From: Lautropia sp. SCN 69-89
GTDB lineage: Bacteria > Pseudomonadota > Gammaproteobacteria > Burkholderiales > Burkholderiaceae_E
Direction of reading: 5' to 3'
Assembly (NCBI GenBank): GCA_001724855.1
Contig: MEED01000012.1
Coordinates: 124,001 to 188,000, forward strand
Length of the DNA: 64,000 nt
The notes beneath the pieces were generated by a model that was not told the DNA's origin, made no database searches, and saw nothing but the letters and a program-made list of their open reading frames with translations. Both the position numbers and the translations under genes were made by a program. This document shows, one piece after another, positions 33,561-41,789 of the stretch (positions are counted from its first letter, which is position 1; every line of letters begins with the position of its first letter).

Positions 33561-34754
33561 ATGCCCCACGCCGAATCCGACCTCTCTCGCCCGCTGCGCC
33601 TGCTGGGCCTCGCCGCCTTCGCCAGCGCCGCGTCGATGCGCTGGTGCGATGCGTTGCTGCCCGTGCTGTCGGACGAGTTCTCGGTCACCGCGGGCGCGAT
33701 CGCCTATGGCGTGATGCAGCTGGTCTACGGGCCGCTGGGCGACCGGCTCGGCAAGTACACGGTGGTGTCGTTCGCCGTGCTGGCGTGCACCGTGGGCGCG
33801 ATGGGTTCGGCACTGGCGCCCGGTCTGGGCTGGCTGACGCTGGCGCGCGTGGTGAACGGCGCCGCGGCGGCCGGCGTGATTCCGCTCGCGATGGCCTGGG
33901 TCGGCGACAACGTGCCGTACGAGCGTCGCCAGCCGGTGCTCGCGCGCCTGATGGGCTCGATGGTGCTCGGGGTCATCGCCGGGCAGTGGCTGTCGGGCCT
34001 CTTCGCGGACACGCTGGGTTGGCGCTACGGCTTCGTCGGCGTCGCGCTGCTGTTCGCCGCGACCGCCGTCGCGATGCGCGTGGCCGCGCGCGCCGGCGAC
34101 TCGACGCCCGCGGATCCGGCCGACGCGCCGCCCGACGCCGCCGCCGCGGGCGTCTCCAACCTCGAGCGGATGCGCCGCGTCGTTCGCGATCGGCGTGCCC
34201 GGTTGATCCTGGCGACCACGGCGGTCGAGGGCGGGTGCGCGTTCAGTGCGATGGCCTTTGCGCCGAGCCATTTGCACGCGCGCTTCGGGATCGCGGTCTC
34301 GTCGGCCGGCGCCATTCTGGCGCTCTACGGCGCCGGCGGATACCTGTACAGCCGCAGCGTGCACTGGCTGCTCGCACGGATGGGCCCGCTCGCGATGGCG
34401 CGCGCGGGCGGCCTGCTCGCCGGCCTGTCGTGGCTGCTGTTCGCGCTGGCGCCTGGATGGGTCTGGACGCTGCCGCTGTGCCTGGGCTCGGGGATGGGCT
34501 TTTACATGATCCACAACACGCTGCAGACGCAGGCCACGCAGATGTCGCCCGGGCAGCGCGGCACGGCGGTCTCGCTGTTCGCGTTTGCGCTGTTCTCCGG
34601 GCAATCGGCGGGGACGGGCATCGCGTCGCTCTTCGTCGACGCGCTGTCGACCGGCGCGGTGCTGGCCGCTTGCGGCATGGGGCTGGTGCTGCTTGGATTC
34701 GTCGTCGCGAAGATCGACGTCGTGGCGGATCCGGCGGCGCGGCCTGCGCCGTGA
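33561..34754 (+). CDS. MFS transporter, possibly with a short deletion in TM2
   Basis: From ATG 33561 the product has 397 residues. The MFS signature GPLGDRLGK lies after helix 2, and a second-half loop follows AGVSNLERMRRVVRDRRARL. The segment between DEFSVTAGA and IAYGVMQLVYG is about 10-12 residues shorter than in relatives I recall, so helix 2 may be truncated by an in-frame deletion. Around 215 bases of intergenic sequence separate it from the divergent ligase; they hold no gene I recognise. Confidence 0.88.
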   Translation: MPHAESDLSRPLRLLGLAAFASAASMRWCDALLPVLSDEFSVTAGAIAYGVMQLVYGPLGDRLGKYTVVSFAVLACTVGAMGSALAPGLGWLTLARVVNGAAAAGVIPLAMAWVGDNVPYERRQPVLARLMGSMVLGVIAGQWLSGLFADTLGWRYGFVGVALLFAATAVAMRVAARAGDSTPADPADAPPDAAAAGVSNLERMRRVVRDRRARLILATTAVEGGCAFSAMAFAPSHLHARFGIAVSSAGAILALYGAGGYLYSRSVHWLLARMGPLAMARAGGLLAGLSWLLFALAPGWVWTLPLCLGSGMGFYMIHNTLQTQATQMSPGQRGTAVSLFAFALFSGQSAGTGIASLFVDALSTGAVLAACGMGLVLLGFVVAKIDVVADPAARPAP

Positions 34755-34784
34755 GATCACGGGCCGGCGTCCGGCTTGCGGGGC

Positions 34785-34934
34785 CGGTGGCAGATCGAGG
34801 GGCGCCTCGACACGCCGGTTACGAGTCTCCCCGAGAACACGGCGGACAACATGGGTGCCGCGATTGGCGCTCTGCCCGACGAGGCGATGCGCAAGCGCAT
34901 GATCACGCTGGTCGAGGGGCTCCCGGCGGCATGA
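34785..34934 (+). other. Unassigned coding-like fragment
   Basis: In the frame of the MFS gene but beyond its stop, the sequence reads WQIEGRLDTPVTSLPENTAD then NMGAAIGALPDEAMRKRM and ITLVEGLPAA before a stop at 34934. Its composition is protein-like, and it resembles the end of a gene whose start is lost. It overlaps the end of the opposite cupin gene. I cannot assign it. Confidence 0.3.
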
Positions 34935-35394
34935 AGCGGATCCGGTGCCTGCTGCCGATCCCGGGCACCTTGGCGAGGTCGCGCGGCATCTCGCGCACTT
35001 CGCGCTCGGCGTCCCTGAAGAAGCCTTCGGCATGCGCCGGTGCGTCGAAGATCAGCATGCGCGCCGGACGCTCCGATGCGCCGCAAAAGCCGTGCAGCGT
35101 GCCGGCTGGCACGTACAGGAAGTCGCCTGCCCCGACCACCAGAGTGCGGTCATCCAACCCGAAACTCACCTCGCCGTCGACGACGTAATAGGCTTCGTCC
35201 CACGGATGATCGTGCGGCGGTGGCCCTGCGTCCTTCGGCACCTTCGTTTCCATCAACGACCAGGCCTGGCCGGTCTGGGCAGCGTGGCACAGGAAGCGCA
35301 CGCCGACGCCCAGCACGCTCATCTGCTCTCCGTCGTTGCTGCGCACGATTTCGGCCGTGCCGCTTTTCGTCATCGATGCAGTCGCTTCGCTCAT
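34903..35394 (-). CDS. Cupin domain protein
   Basis: This 163-residue single cupin has metal-binding motifs PPPHDHPWDEAYYVVDGEV and AGTLHGFCG. It is followed by a charged C-terminus. It is divergent from a MarR regulator with two operator-like repeats between them, so it is probably the regulated target. Small cupins of this sort act as dioxygenases, isomerases or ligand sensors; no specific activity can be named. Confidence 0.87.
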   Translation of the reverse strand: MSEATASMTKSGTAEIVRSNDGEQMSVLGVGVRFLCHAAQTGQAWSLMETKVPKDAGPPPHDHPWDEAYYVVDGEVSFGLDDRTLVVGAGDFLYVPAGTLHGFCGASERPARMLIFDAPAHAEGFFRDAEREVREMPRDLAKVPGIGSRHRIRFMPPGAPRPA

Positions 35395-35472
35395 GACCGT
35401 CTCCTCGTGAGGAAGGTCCTCGCCCGGTAACCGCGTTGCCGGGCGGACGCGTTGAAAGGGGTGCGTTGAAAG

Positions 35473-35507
35473 TCAGGATTCCTGATCATAATAGACAGGG
35501 CGCCTGA
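35473..35507. promoter_or_regulatory. Twin MarR-type operators CAGG-N3-CCTG
   Basis: TCAGG-ATT-CCTGA at 35473-35485 and CAGG-GCG-CCTG at 35496-35506 are two inverted repeats of the same form. Their centres are 22 bases apart, about two helical turns. A CATAAT between them could be a -10 element. They lie between the divergent cupin and MarR genes, well placed for MarR autoregulation and control of the cupin. Confidence 0.6.
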
Positions 35508-35526
35508 CCAGTGTCAAGATGCCGGA

Positions 35527-36054
35527 ATGGCGACCCGCAAGAGCATCACGGAAGAAGTCCAGACGCTGGGGGCCCTTCTCCGGGCGCCGTTCGAGGCCAT
35601 GCTGCAGTACAACTACACCGGCCTTGCGAACGAAGGCTTCGGCGACATCCGCCTTGCGCACGGTGCCGTGTTTCGCAATATCTCTCGCGAGGGCTCGCGC
35701 CTGACCGAACTTGCGGAGCGTGCGCGGATGACGAAACAGAGCATGGCCGAGCTGGTCGATTACCTGCGCAAGCGTGGCTATGTCGAGTTGTCCCCCGACC
35801 CGAACGACGGCAGGGCCAAGCTCGTGATGCTCACCGATCGGGGGGCGGGCGTCGTCGAAGCGCTGATCCGGATCAGTCGCCGCTACGAGCGGGGCTGTGC
35901 GCGCGCGATCGGGGAAGACAAGTGGCTGCAGTTCAGGCGCCTGCTCGCCGAGGTCGGCGGGGCGATGCGCGAGGTGGCCGAACGCGACCGGGCGGCCGGT
36001 TCGAAAAGGAGAACTCCCGATGGATCCCGAGGCAATGCTCGAACAGCTGCCTGA
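35527..36054 (+). CDS. MarR family transcriptional regulator
   Basis: The protein has 175 residues. The winged helix covers about residues 55-110 (LTELAERARMTKQSMAELVD, YLRKRGYVELSPDPNDGRAK). The wing motif DPNDGRAK is typical of MarR. Twin CAGG-N3-CCTG repeats lie just upstream. The 3' end overlaps the following PAS gene by 35 bases, so the last residues (an Arg-rich tail) may be non-essential. Confidence 0.9.
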   Translation: MATRKSITEEVQTLGALLRAPFEAMLQYNYTGLANEGFGDIRLAHGAVFRNISREGSRLTELAERARMTKQSMAELVDYLRKRGYVELSPDPNDGRAKLVMLTDRGAGVVEALIRISRRYERGCARAIGEDKWLQFRRLLAEVGGAMREVAERDRAAGSKRRTPDGSRGNARTAA

Positions 36055-36385
36055 TGCGGTCGTCGCGTCCGATCGCGAAGGCATCATCCGGGTCTGGAAC
36101 GCCGCCGCCGCGAAGCTGTTCGGATACGCGGCCGACGAGGCGATCGGCCAGTCGCTCGACCTCATCATTCCGGAGCGCTTGCGCGAGGCGCACTGGAAGG
36201 GCTACTACGCGGCGCTTGCGGCCGGTGCGACAAGGCACTCCGGCAAGCCGCTGGCCACGCGCGCGGTGCCCAAGAGCGGCGAGCGACTGTACGTGGCGAT
36301 GCAATTCGGCGTGTTGCACGATGCCGCGGGGCGGCCGTGGGGAGCGGTGGCGGTCGCGCGTGAAACGGAGCGGCCGGTTCGCTGA
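36020..36385 (+). CDS. Single PAS-domain protein
   Basis: The start is ATG 36020, with AAAAGGAG at 36004-36011. The product is 121 residues and consists of one PAS domain (LPDAVVASDREGIIRVWNAA, YAADEAIGQSLDLIIPERLR). There is no output domain. Stand-alone PAS proteins can bind flavin or haem or serve as partners for other sensors. It overlaps the MarR gene, which suggests co-expression. What it senses is not evident. Confidence 0.87.
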   Translation: MDPEAMLEQLPDAVVASDREGIIRVWNAAAAKLFGYAADEAIGQSLDLIIPERLREAHWKGYYAALAAGATRHSGKPLATRAVPKSGERLYVAMQFGVLHDAAGRPWGAVAVARETERPVR

Positions 36386-36449
36386 CCTGCTCCCGCCATC
36401 CCGCGATGGGGGCGTGTGCGAGGACGGCGACTGAATCCCGCGGCGTCGA

Positions 36450-37040
36450 TCACGACATGGCCTGCCCGATCTCCGCAAGGTCGAGCGCCGGGCCCGACGC
36501 CTCGATCACGGTGTCCAGTTGCCGCTCGACCTGCGCGCGCGAGATCACGCCGCGCACGCGCTCCGGTTCTCCGCCTGAAGCGGCCTCGATGACGAGCAGG
36601 TGGTTTCGGCCGTGCTTGCGCAGCGTCGCGACCACGTTGCTCACGCGCGCGGCCTTCAGCCGTGCGTAGTCGATCGCATCGAGCATCGACAGCGGCGTCA
36701 TCGCGTCGGCCACGCACAGATCCTCGTAGTGCACGTTGCGCTCCTGGACGGCGCGCATCACGCGATCTCCGCGCAGGTCGGTGGTCGTGATGAGCCCCAG
36801 CAGCTCCGGCATCTCGCTGACGACGAAGAGCATGTGCACGCGCTGGTGGATCATGAACTGCTCGGCCTGTCGCAGCGCGGTCGTCGGATTCACCGTGACT
36901 GCACGCACTTGCGTGAGGTCGGTCATGACGGCCGATGCCGGCGAGGCGGGCGTCACCGCCGCGGTCGGTGCGAGCAAGGTCCGTGCCACCGAGACCCCGG
37001 GACGCAGGCTGCGCGCAGGCAATGCGGAATCCGGCAGCAT
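36450..37040 (-). CDS. Tandem CBS-domain protein
   Basis: ATG 37040 with GAGGAGG at 37046-37052 gives 196 residues. The protein contains two CBS modules, about residues 40-105 (VRAVTVNPTTALRQAEQFMI; LGLITTTDLRGDRV) and 110-180 (CVADAMTPLSMLDAIDYARL; VRGVISRAQVERQL). CBS pairs bind adenine nucleotides and regulate partners. It is divergent from the ACP-GNAT fusion gene across 69 bases, a hint that the two belong together. Confidence 0.87.
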   Translation of the reverse strand: MLPDSALPARSLRPGVSVARTLLAPTAAVTPASPASAVMTDLTQVRAVTVNPTTALRQAEQFMIHQRVHMLFVVSEMPELLGLITTTDLRGDRVMRAVQERNVHYEDLCVADAMTPLSMLDAIDYARLKAARVSNVVATLRKHGRNHLLVIEAASGGEPERVRGVISRAQVERQLDTVIEASGPALDLAEIGQAMS

Positions 37041-37109
37041 GATGGCCTCCTCGACCACGAACCGATGTAGAGTCGCCCCGGGCGCTACGGCCTTACGGAT
37101 CGGGCTTGC

Positions 37110-37964
37110 ATGGATACCGGCGCATCGGGAAACCCTCCATTGGAACGCGACGAGATCCGCGAAACGGTGCGGGCGACGATCGAATCGATCGCCCCGGGGG
37201 TGGACCTCGGGCGCATCCGGGCCGACCGGCCGCTGCGCGAGCAGGTCGGGCTCGATTCGATGGACTGGCTGAACCTGCTCGACGCGTTCGCCGAGCGGCT
37301 GTCGATCGAGGTGCCCGAGTCGGATTACGATTGCCTCGAGACCCTGGATGCGATCGTCGATTACCTCGCCGCGCGCCGGGCAACGCCATCCGCGCATCCG
37401 GCGCGCGCGAGCGTGCAGCCGCCCGCGCAGCCGGGCATCGTGCGACGCCTGGTCGGTTCGACCTGGATCACCGTCCGGCCGATCGGTCCGGACGACGTTG
37501 CACTCGAGGCCGAATTCATTCGCAGCCTCTCCGACGAAACACGCTACCAGCGATTCATGGCGACCCTGCGCGAGGCGCCGTCGGCGAAGCTGCGTGCGCT
37601 CACGCAGGTCGACCAGCAGCGCGATCTCGCGCTGGCTGCGACGGTGATCCGCGACGGGCGCGAGCAGATCGTCGGCGCCGCGCGCTACGGCGTCGATGCA
37701 GCGGGCACCAGTTGCGAGTTCGCGATCGCGCTGGCCGACGCCTGGCACGGCAGCGGACTGGCGGGGATCCTGATGCGCATGCTGATCGACGTCGCGCGGC
37801 ACCGTGGCCTTGCCACGATGGAAGGGATCGTGCTGGCCACCAACCGGAAGATGCTCGAACTGGCGCGCCAGCTCGGCTTTTGCGTCATGCCCGATGCGCA
37901 GGGCCGCGATACGGTGCGCGTCGTCCGCTCGCTTCAGGCGCAGTCCGGTGCAACCGGCGTCTGA
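37110..37964 (+). CDS. Acyl carrier protein-GNAT acetyltransferase fusion
   Basis: The 284-residue protein combines two domains. Residues 12-90 are an acyl carrier protein with the phosphopantetheine serine in GLDSMDWLNLLDAF. Residues 115-280 are a GNAT domain (WITVRPIGPDDVALEAEFIR; WHGSGLAGILMRMLIDVARH as the acetyl-CoA loop; a C-terminal NRKMLELARQLGF). The GNAT part resembles the Pat/YfiQ-type protein lysine acetyltransferases. A carrier domain in cis suggests the acyl group may come from the ACP rather than from free CoA (inference). Confidence 0.88.
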   Translation: MDTGASGNPPLERDEIRETVRATIESIAPGVDLGRIRADRPLREQVGLDSMDWLNLLDAFAERLSIEVPESDYDCLETLDAIVDYLAARRATPSAHPARASVQPPAQPGIVRRLVGSTWITVRPIGPDDVALEAEFIRSLSDETRYQRFMATLREAPSAKLRALTQVDQQRDLALAATVIRDGREQIVGAARYGVDAAGTSCEFAIALADAWHGSGLAGILMRMLIDVARHRGLATMEGIVLATNRKMLELARQLGFCVMPDAQGRDTVRVVRSLQAQSGATGV

Positions 37965-37973
37965 AGCGCCGGT

Positions 37974-38483
37974 TCACGACCTCGCGTGCCGCGCGCGCGG
38001 CTCCTGCTTCACCGTGGCCCATTCGGCGCCGGTCAGTTCGCGCAACTGGGCAGGGGTGAGTCGAAACACCGAGAACGGCGTTCCCGCTGCGGCCCAGATC
38101 GTTTCGAAGCGACGAAGGTCTTCGTCGAGCACGAGCTTCACCGGCCCCGAGTGGCCGATCGGCGCGACGCCACCGATCGCATAACCGGTGGCCGAGCGGA
38201 CGAAATCCGCGTCGGCGCGCGCGAGCGGCTCGCCGACGCTCGCGGCCACCCTCGACTCGTCGACGCGGTTTTCGCCGCTGGCCACCACGACGATCGCGAT
38301 TCCACTCTCCCGACCGCGGAACACGACCGACTTCGCGATCTCGGCGACGGTGCAGCCGATCGCTGCGGCGGCCTCGGCGCTGGTGCGGGTGGGTTGTTCG
38401 AACTCGACGACCGCGGTGTCGATGCCGGCGTCGCGCAGGAGTTGCACGGTACGCAATGCGGTGGGGTGCTGGGCGGGTTTCAT
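37974..38483 (-). CDS. YbaK/EbsC family aminoacyl-tRNA deacylase
   Basis: This 169-residue protein belongs to the YbaK/ProX family. It has TSAEAAAAIGCTVAEIAKSV and VFRGRESGIAIVVVASGENR, followed by GYAIGGVAPIGHSGPVK, the lysine-containing active region. Family members hydrolyse mischarged Cys- or Ala-tRNAPro. It converges on the ACP-GNAT gene with a 9-base gap and is followed by two Sel1-repeat genes on the same strand. Confidence 0.92.
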   Translation of the reverse strand: MKPAQHPTALRTVQLLRDAGIDTAVVEFEQPTRTSAEAAAAIGCTVAEIAKSVVFRGRESGIAIVVVASGENRVDESRVAASVGEPLARADADFVRSATGYAIGGVAPIGHSGPVKLVLDEDLRRFETIWAAAGTPFSVFRLTPAQLRELTGAEWATVKQEPRARHARS

Positions 38484-38526
38484 CGGAGTCGGGAACGGAT
38501 GCGGCCCCGATCATAGGGCAAGCGGC

Positions 38527-39534
38527 TCAACAGGAGGCATGCCAGACCGCGAGCCAGCCCAGGCTCTCGTCGGCTGCGGCCCACTGGAAGTGCTCGAGCA
38601 GCACGCGCACGCCGCCGCGGAAATCCCAGGCCCTCATCGACAGCCGGTCGTCGTCGAGCGAGGTCTGCGCATGGGGGGTGCCGTACCAACTGGCAAGCGT
38701 CCGCAACAGCGCGAGGTGATTGCTGCGCCCCTCGAACTCCATCCAGACCGCACACAGCCCGTCACGCTGCGTCAGCGACTGATAGACGATCCGCTTGACC
38801 GCCGCGCCGCCGAACTGCGTCGAATCGCCGCGTCGCACGTAAAAGGCGTATTGGGGCCGACCGCTCAGCAGGCGTTGCAGCGACATCGAGCGCTCGAGCA
38901 TGGCCGGCGGCTGGGTGGGGGCGAAGCCGGGGCGCTTTGCCAGCGGAGTGCCCCATTCGAGTCCCTGCCAGCCGATCAGCAGGTCGACCCGATTGGCCGC
39001 GCGGATCGCGTCGTCGCCAGGCGCCTTGCCGTACCAGGCGCGCGCCTCGCGATAGTCGACGTCGACGCCGAGCCCGAGCTCGTACATCGCGCCGAGGTTG
39101 CGCGGCGCGTCGGCGTCGCCCCGCTTCGCCGCTTCGCGGAACCAGCGCAGCCCCTGCTGCGGATCGGCGTCGATGCCCGTGCCTTGCGCAAGCAGCGTGC
39201 CGAGCAGGTTTTGCGCGGCCGCATTGCCGCCTTCCGCAGCCGCGGTGAACCAGCGCACGGCAGCCTGCGGATCGCGCTTCACCCCCCAGCCGTACAGAAG
39301 CATCCGTCCGAGCGCGAACTGGGCTTCGTGGTCGCCCTGTTCGGCCATCGGTGCGAGCTCGCGCTGCGCGCTCGCATAGTCGCTACGCTCCAGCGCGGCC
39401 AGGCCCTCGGGGGTTCCCGCGGCGCAGGTTCCGATCGACAGTGCCAGCAGTGCCGCCGCCGCCCCGAACCTGGCACGGTGCGCCGCCCTGGCCGTCGAGC
39501 GCGCGTCGCCCACCGACGCGCCGGCGTGCTTCAT
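38527..39534 (-). CDS. Sel1-repeat protein, secreted
   Basis: From ATG 39534 this is a 335-residue protein. A signal peptide precedes GTCAAGTPEG, then come about four Sel1 repeats (EAQFALGRMLLYGWGVKRDP, AAQNLLGTLLAQGTGIDADP, APRNLGAMYELGLGVDVDY). The C-terminal half is a unique domain with no Sel1 pattern. Its N-terminus is closely similar to the neighbouring gene at 39531 (GLAALERSDY, AEQGD), so the two arose by duplication. It overlaps that gene by ATGA. Confidence 0.85.
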   Translation of the reverse strand: MKHAGASVGDARSTARAAHRARFGAAAALLALSIGTCAAGTPEGLAALERSDYASAQRELAPMAEQGDHEAQFALGRMLLYGWGVKRDPQAAVRWFTAAAEGGNAAAQNLLGTLLAQGTGIDADPQQGLRWFREAAKRGDADAPRNLGAMYELGLGVDVDYREARAWYGKAPGDDAIRAANRVDLLIGWQGLEWGTPLAKRPGFAPTQPPAMLERSMSLQRLLSGRPQYAFYVRRGDSTQFGGAAVKRIVYQSLTQRDGLCAVWMEFEGRSNHLALLRTLASWYGTPHAQTSLDDDRLSMRAWDFRGGVRVLLEHFQWAAADESLGWLAVWHASC

Positions 39535-40460
39535 TCGGTCGCTCCGCGTTCGACGAGCAGGCGGATGATCGCGTTGCGATCCGGGCATCGCTCGTAGATG
39601 TTCCTTGCGCGTCGCAACACCGACTCGCCGGCGTTGTTTCGCGCATTCACATCGGCGCCTGCCGCGACGAGACTTCGCACCGTCGCCAGGCGCGGGCAGT
39701 CGTCTGGCGATCGGGCATTCCATCCCGTTTCGAGCAGGATCGAAAGGGGCTGGTCGCCGGATCCGCTGCGGCCCCGGGGATCGGCGCCGTGGGCGAGCAG
39801 TACCTCGACAACGGCGGGGAAGTAGATGACGGCGATCGTCAATGCGGTGTGGTCGCCCGCCGTCGCGTTCACGTCGGCACCGAGCCCGAGCAGGGCGAGC
39901 ACGGCCTCGCGATCGCCACGCTTGATCGCCCGCATCAGGGCCGTCTCCTGCGGGTAGACCTTGCCGTCGATGACGAGGTTGCGATCCTCGTAGTCCTTGT
40001 AGCGTACCGGTGGCCGGGGTGCGGCCTTCGACGCGGCGGCGGCGCTCGCCTGCCGCCAGCGCTCGGCCTGCGCGACATCCTTCGGCACGCCGGTGCCGCT
40101 CTCGTAGAGGTGCGCAAGCAGTCTTTGCGAGCCCGCGTGGCCGGATTCGGCGGCCCGCTGCAGCCAGCGTGCCGCGACCGCGGGCTCCTTCGCCACGCCC
40201 CAGCCGTACAGGTACATCCGGCCCAGCGCGGCCTGCGCGGCGGCGTCGCCCTGTTCGGCCGCCGGAACGAGCTCGCGGAGCGCGTCCGGATAGTCGCTGC
40301 GTTCCAGCGCGGCGAGCCCCTCGCGAGTGCCGGCCGTCGCCGCGCCGGCGAACCAGCCGGTTGCGAGGCTGGCGACCGACACCGCGACCGCATATGCCAC
40401 CCTGACCGCAAGCGCCACCGCCTGGCGCCGCTGGCTCCGTGCCGGGCTCGATTCGTGCAT
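39531..40460 (-). CDS. Sel1-repeat/ankyrin-repeat protein, secreted or membrane-anchored
   Basis: ATG 40460 gives 309 residues with an N-terminal hydrophobic signal (VRVAYAVAVSVASLATGWFA). It has two to three Sel1 repeats (AAQAALGRMYLYGWGVAKEP, LLAHLYESGTGVPKD) and then about three ankyrin repeats (ETALMRAIKRGDREAVLALL, HTALTIAVIYFPAVVEVLL, ATVRSLVAAGADVNARNNAG). A longer frame from 40577 is possible but has no signal peptide. It precedes its Sel1 paralogue. Sel1/ankyrin proteins are interaction scaffolds; no partner is known here. Confidence 0.82.
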   Translation of the reverse strand: MHESSPARSQRRQAVALAVRVAYAVAVSVASLATGWFAGAATAGTREGLAALERSDYPDALRELVPAAEQGDAAAQAALGRMYLYGWGVAKEPAVAARWLQRAAESGHAGSQRLLAHLYESGTGVPKDVAQAERWRQASAAAASKAAPRPPVRYKDYEDRNLVIDGKVYPQETALMRAIKRGDREAVLALLGLGADVNATAGDHTALTIAVIYFPAVVEVLLAHGADPRGRSGSGDQPLSILLETGWNARSPDDCPRLATVRSLVAAGADVNARNNAGESVLRRARNIYERCPDRNAIIRLLVERGATE

Positions 40461-40595
40461 GCACCGGAAGCTACGCCGGATCGGCCGTCGCCGATTGATG
40501 GCCGTCAACCGTGGACATCCGCGTGTCGTCTCGCTGGCCGGGCGAGTGGCGCGCGAGCCGTCGTGAGCTGTCGCCACACGTGAGCTGTCGCGAGC

Positions 40596-40624
40596 TTGAC
40601 TCCGGGCTGCCCCGAGCGTAGCGT
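40596..40624 (+). promoter_or_regulatory. Promoter of the cupin-TetR pair
   Basis: TTGACT at 40596-40601 and TAGCGT at 40619-40624, with a 17-base spacer, make a plausible sigma-70 promoter. The transcript would start inside or at the edge of the palindrome at 40631, so a bound repressor would block it. Confidence 0.45.
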
Positions 40625-40630
40625 GACGAA

Positions 40631-40646
40631 TAGACCGATCGGTCTA
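40631..40646. promoter_or_regulatory. TetR-type operator, perfect palindrome TAGACCGATCGGTCTA
   Basis: The 16-base sequence is a perfect inverted repeat of TAGACCGA. TAGACC-N-GGTCTA sites are known for NemR/AcuR-like TetR repressors. It lies 64 bases before the cupin start and next to a promoter-like TTGACT, in front of a TetR gene. Autoregulation by that TetR is the simplest inference. Confidence 0.65.
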
Positions 40647-40709
40647 ATTTGTCACTCCGGACGGTATCGCTCGATCCTTCACGACGAACTTCGACGAGGA
40701 GACACCACC

Positions 40710-41102
40710 ATGCGGATAGCGAAAGACAAGGTCGACGTGCGTCTGGCCATACCCGGCGCGGTGCTGCGGCAGCGCCAGGACTTCGGAGACGCGGGTGCGT
40801 TCGGCAAGATCAGCGGCGAGTACTTCACGCTCGCCGCAGGCGTCGACACCACCGAGTTGTTCCGCGGCCTCGAGGGCGACAGTTGCCAGTGTCCCCATTG
40901 GGGATTCGTGCTGAGCGGCAGGGTCACCACGATCGACGCGAACGGCGCACACGAGACGGTGGATGCGAACGACCTGTTCTACTGGCCGCCGGGGCACAAT
41001 GTGCGGGTCGATGCCGATGCCGAACTCGTCATGTTCAGTCCCCAACACGAGCACAGCCGCGTGATCGGCCACATGGCCGAGCGGGTGGCCGGCGCGAAAT
41101 AG
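40710..41102 (+). CDS. Cupin domain protein
   Basis: From ATG 40710, with CGAGGAGA upstream, the product has 130 residues. It shows the second half of the cupin motif, PHWGFVLSGRVTTIDANGAH and DLFYWPPGHNVRV, and ends with MFSPQHEHSRVI. It precedes the TetR gene by 3 bases, so both are one transcript behind the palindromic operator. Function unknown; possibly acts on the ligand sensed by the regulator. Confidence 0.87.
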   Translation: MRIAKDKVDVRLAIPGAVLRQRQDFGDAGAFGKISGEYFTLAAGVDTTELFRGLEGDSCQCPHWGFVLSGRVTTIDANGAHETVDANDLFYWPPGHNVRVDADAELVMFSPQHEHSRVIGHMAERVAGAK

Positions 41103-41105
41103 ACG

Positions 41106-41690
41106 ATGCACGCGACCAGGCAGCGCCTGCTCGATGCCGGGCTGCCGATGCTGCTGAAGCACGGCTACAACGACCTCGGCATCCAGGCGCTGCTGGAGGC
41201 GACCGGCACGCCGAAGGGCTCCTTCTATCATCACTTCCGTGACAAGGAGGCCTTCGCGCTGGAGGTCATCGACCAGTACATGCGCATGGTGCACGAGGGG
41301 CTCGACGCCTGCCTGGGGGACGAGTCGCTCGCGCCGCTCGACCGGGTGCGGCGCTTCTTCGAGACGACGCAGGAGAAGTACCGCACCGAGGGCTACATGG
41401 GTTGCCTGCTGGGCGGACTCGGCCAGGAGCTGTCGGGCGTCAGCGACGTGTTCCGCCGCAAGATCGACTGGTGCTTCGCCGAGATTGCCGACCGCATCGC
41501 CAGATGCCTCGAGGCGGCGCGGCAGCGCGGAGACCTGCCGGCGGACTCGGACGTGAGAAAGCTGGCGACGCTGCTGATCGATTGCTGGGAGGGCGCGGCG
41601 CTGCGAAGCCGGCTCAGGCGGGACCCGGCGCCGCTGGGCGCGATGCTCGATTTCTACTTCCGCTCGGCGGTCGGCGCGTCCGCCGCATAG
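41106..41690 (+). CDS. TetR family regulator (AcuR-like)
   Basis: This 194-residue protein has an N-terminal HTH at about residues 4-48 (RQRLLDAGLPMLLKHGYNDL; TPKGSFYHHFRDKEAFALEV). Its C-terminal domain resembles TetR_C_33 (AcuR/NemR group). Cysteines in the ligand domain (YMGCLLGGLG, DWCFAEI) could serve as redox or electrophile sensors, as in NemR (inference). The perfect palindrome at 40631 is its likely binding site. Confidence 0.9.
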   Translation: MHATRQRLLDAGLPMLLKHGYNDLGIQALLEATGTPKGSFYHHFRDKEAFALEVIDQYMRMVHEGLDACLGDESLAPLDRVRRFFETTQEKYRTEGYMGCLLGGLGQELSGVSDVFRRKIDWCFAEIADRIARCLEAARQRGDLPADSDVRKLATLLIDCWEGAALRSRLRRDPAPLGAMLDFYFRSAVGASAA

Positions 41691-41789
41691 CGGGCCTCGG
41701 GAGTGCCGGACGACTCGGCGCTTCAGGCGGCTAAACTTTCAGCTCGCGGCCGGTGCTCGCGCCCGGCGCCTCGATCGGAGATTGCCAGC

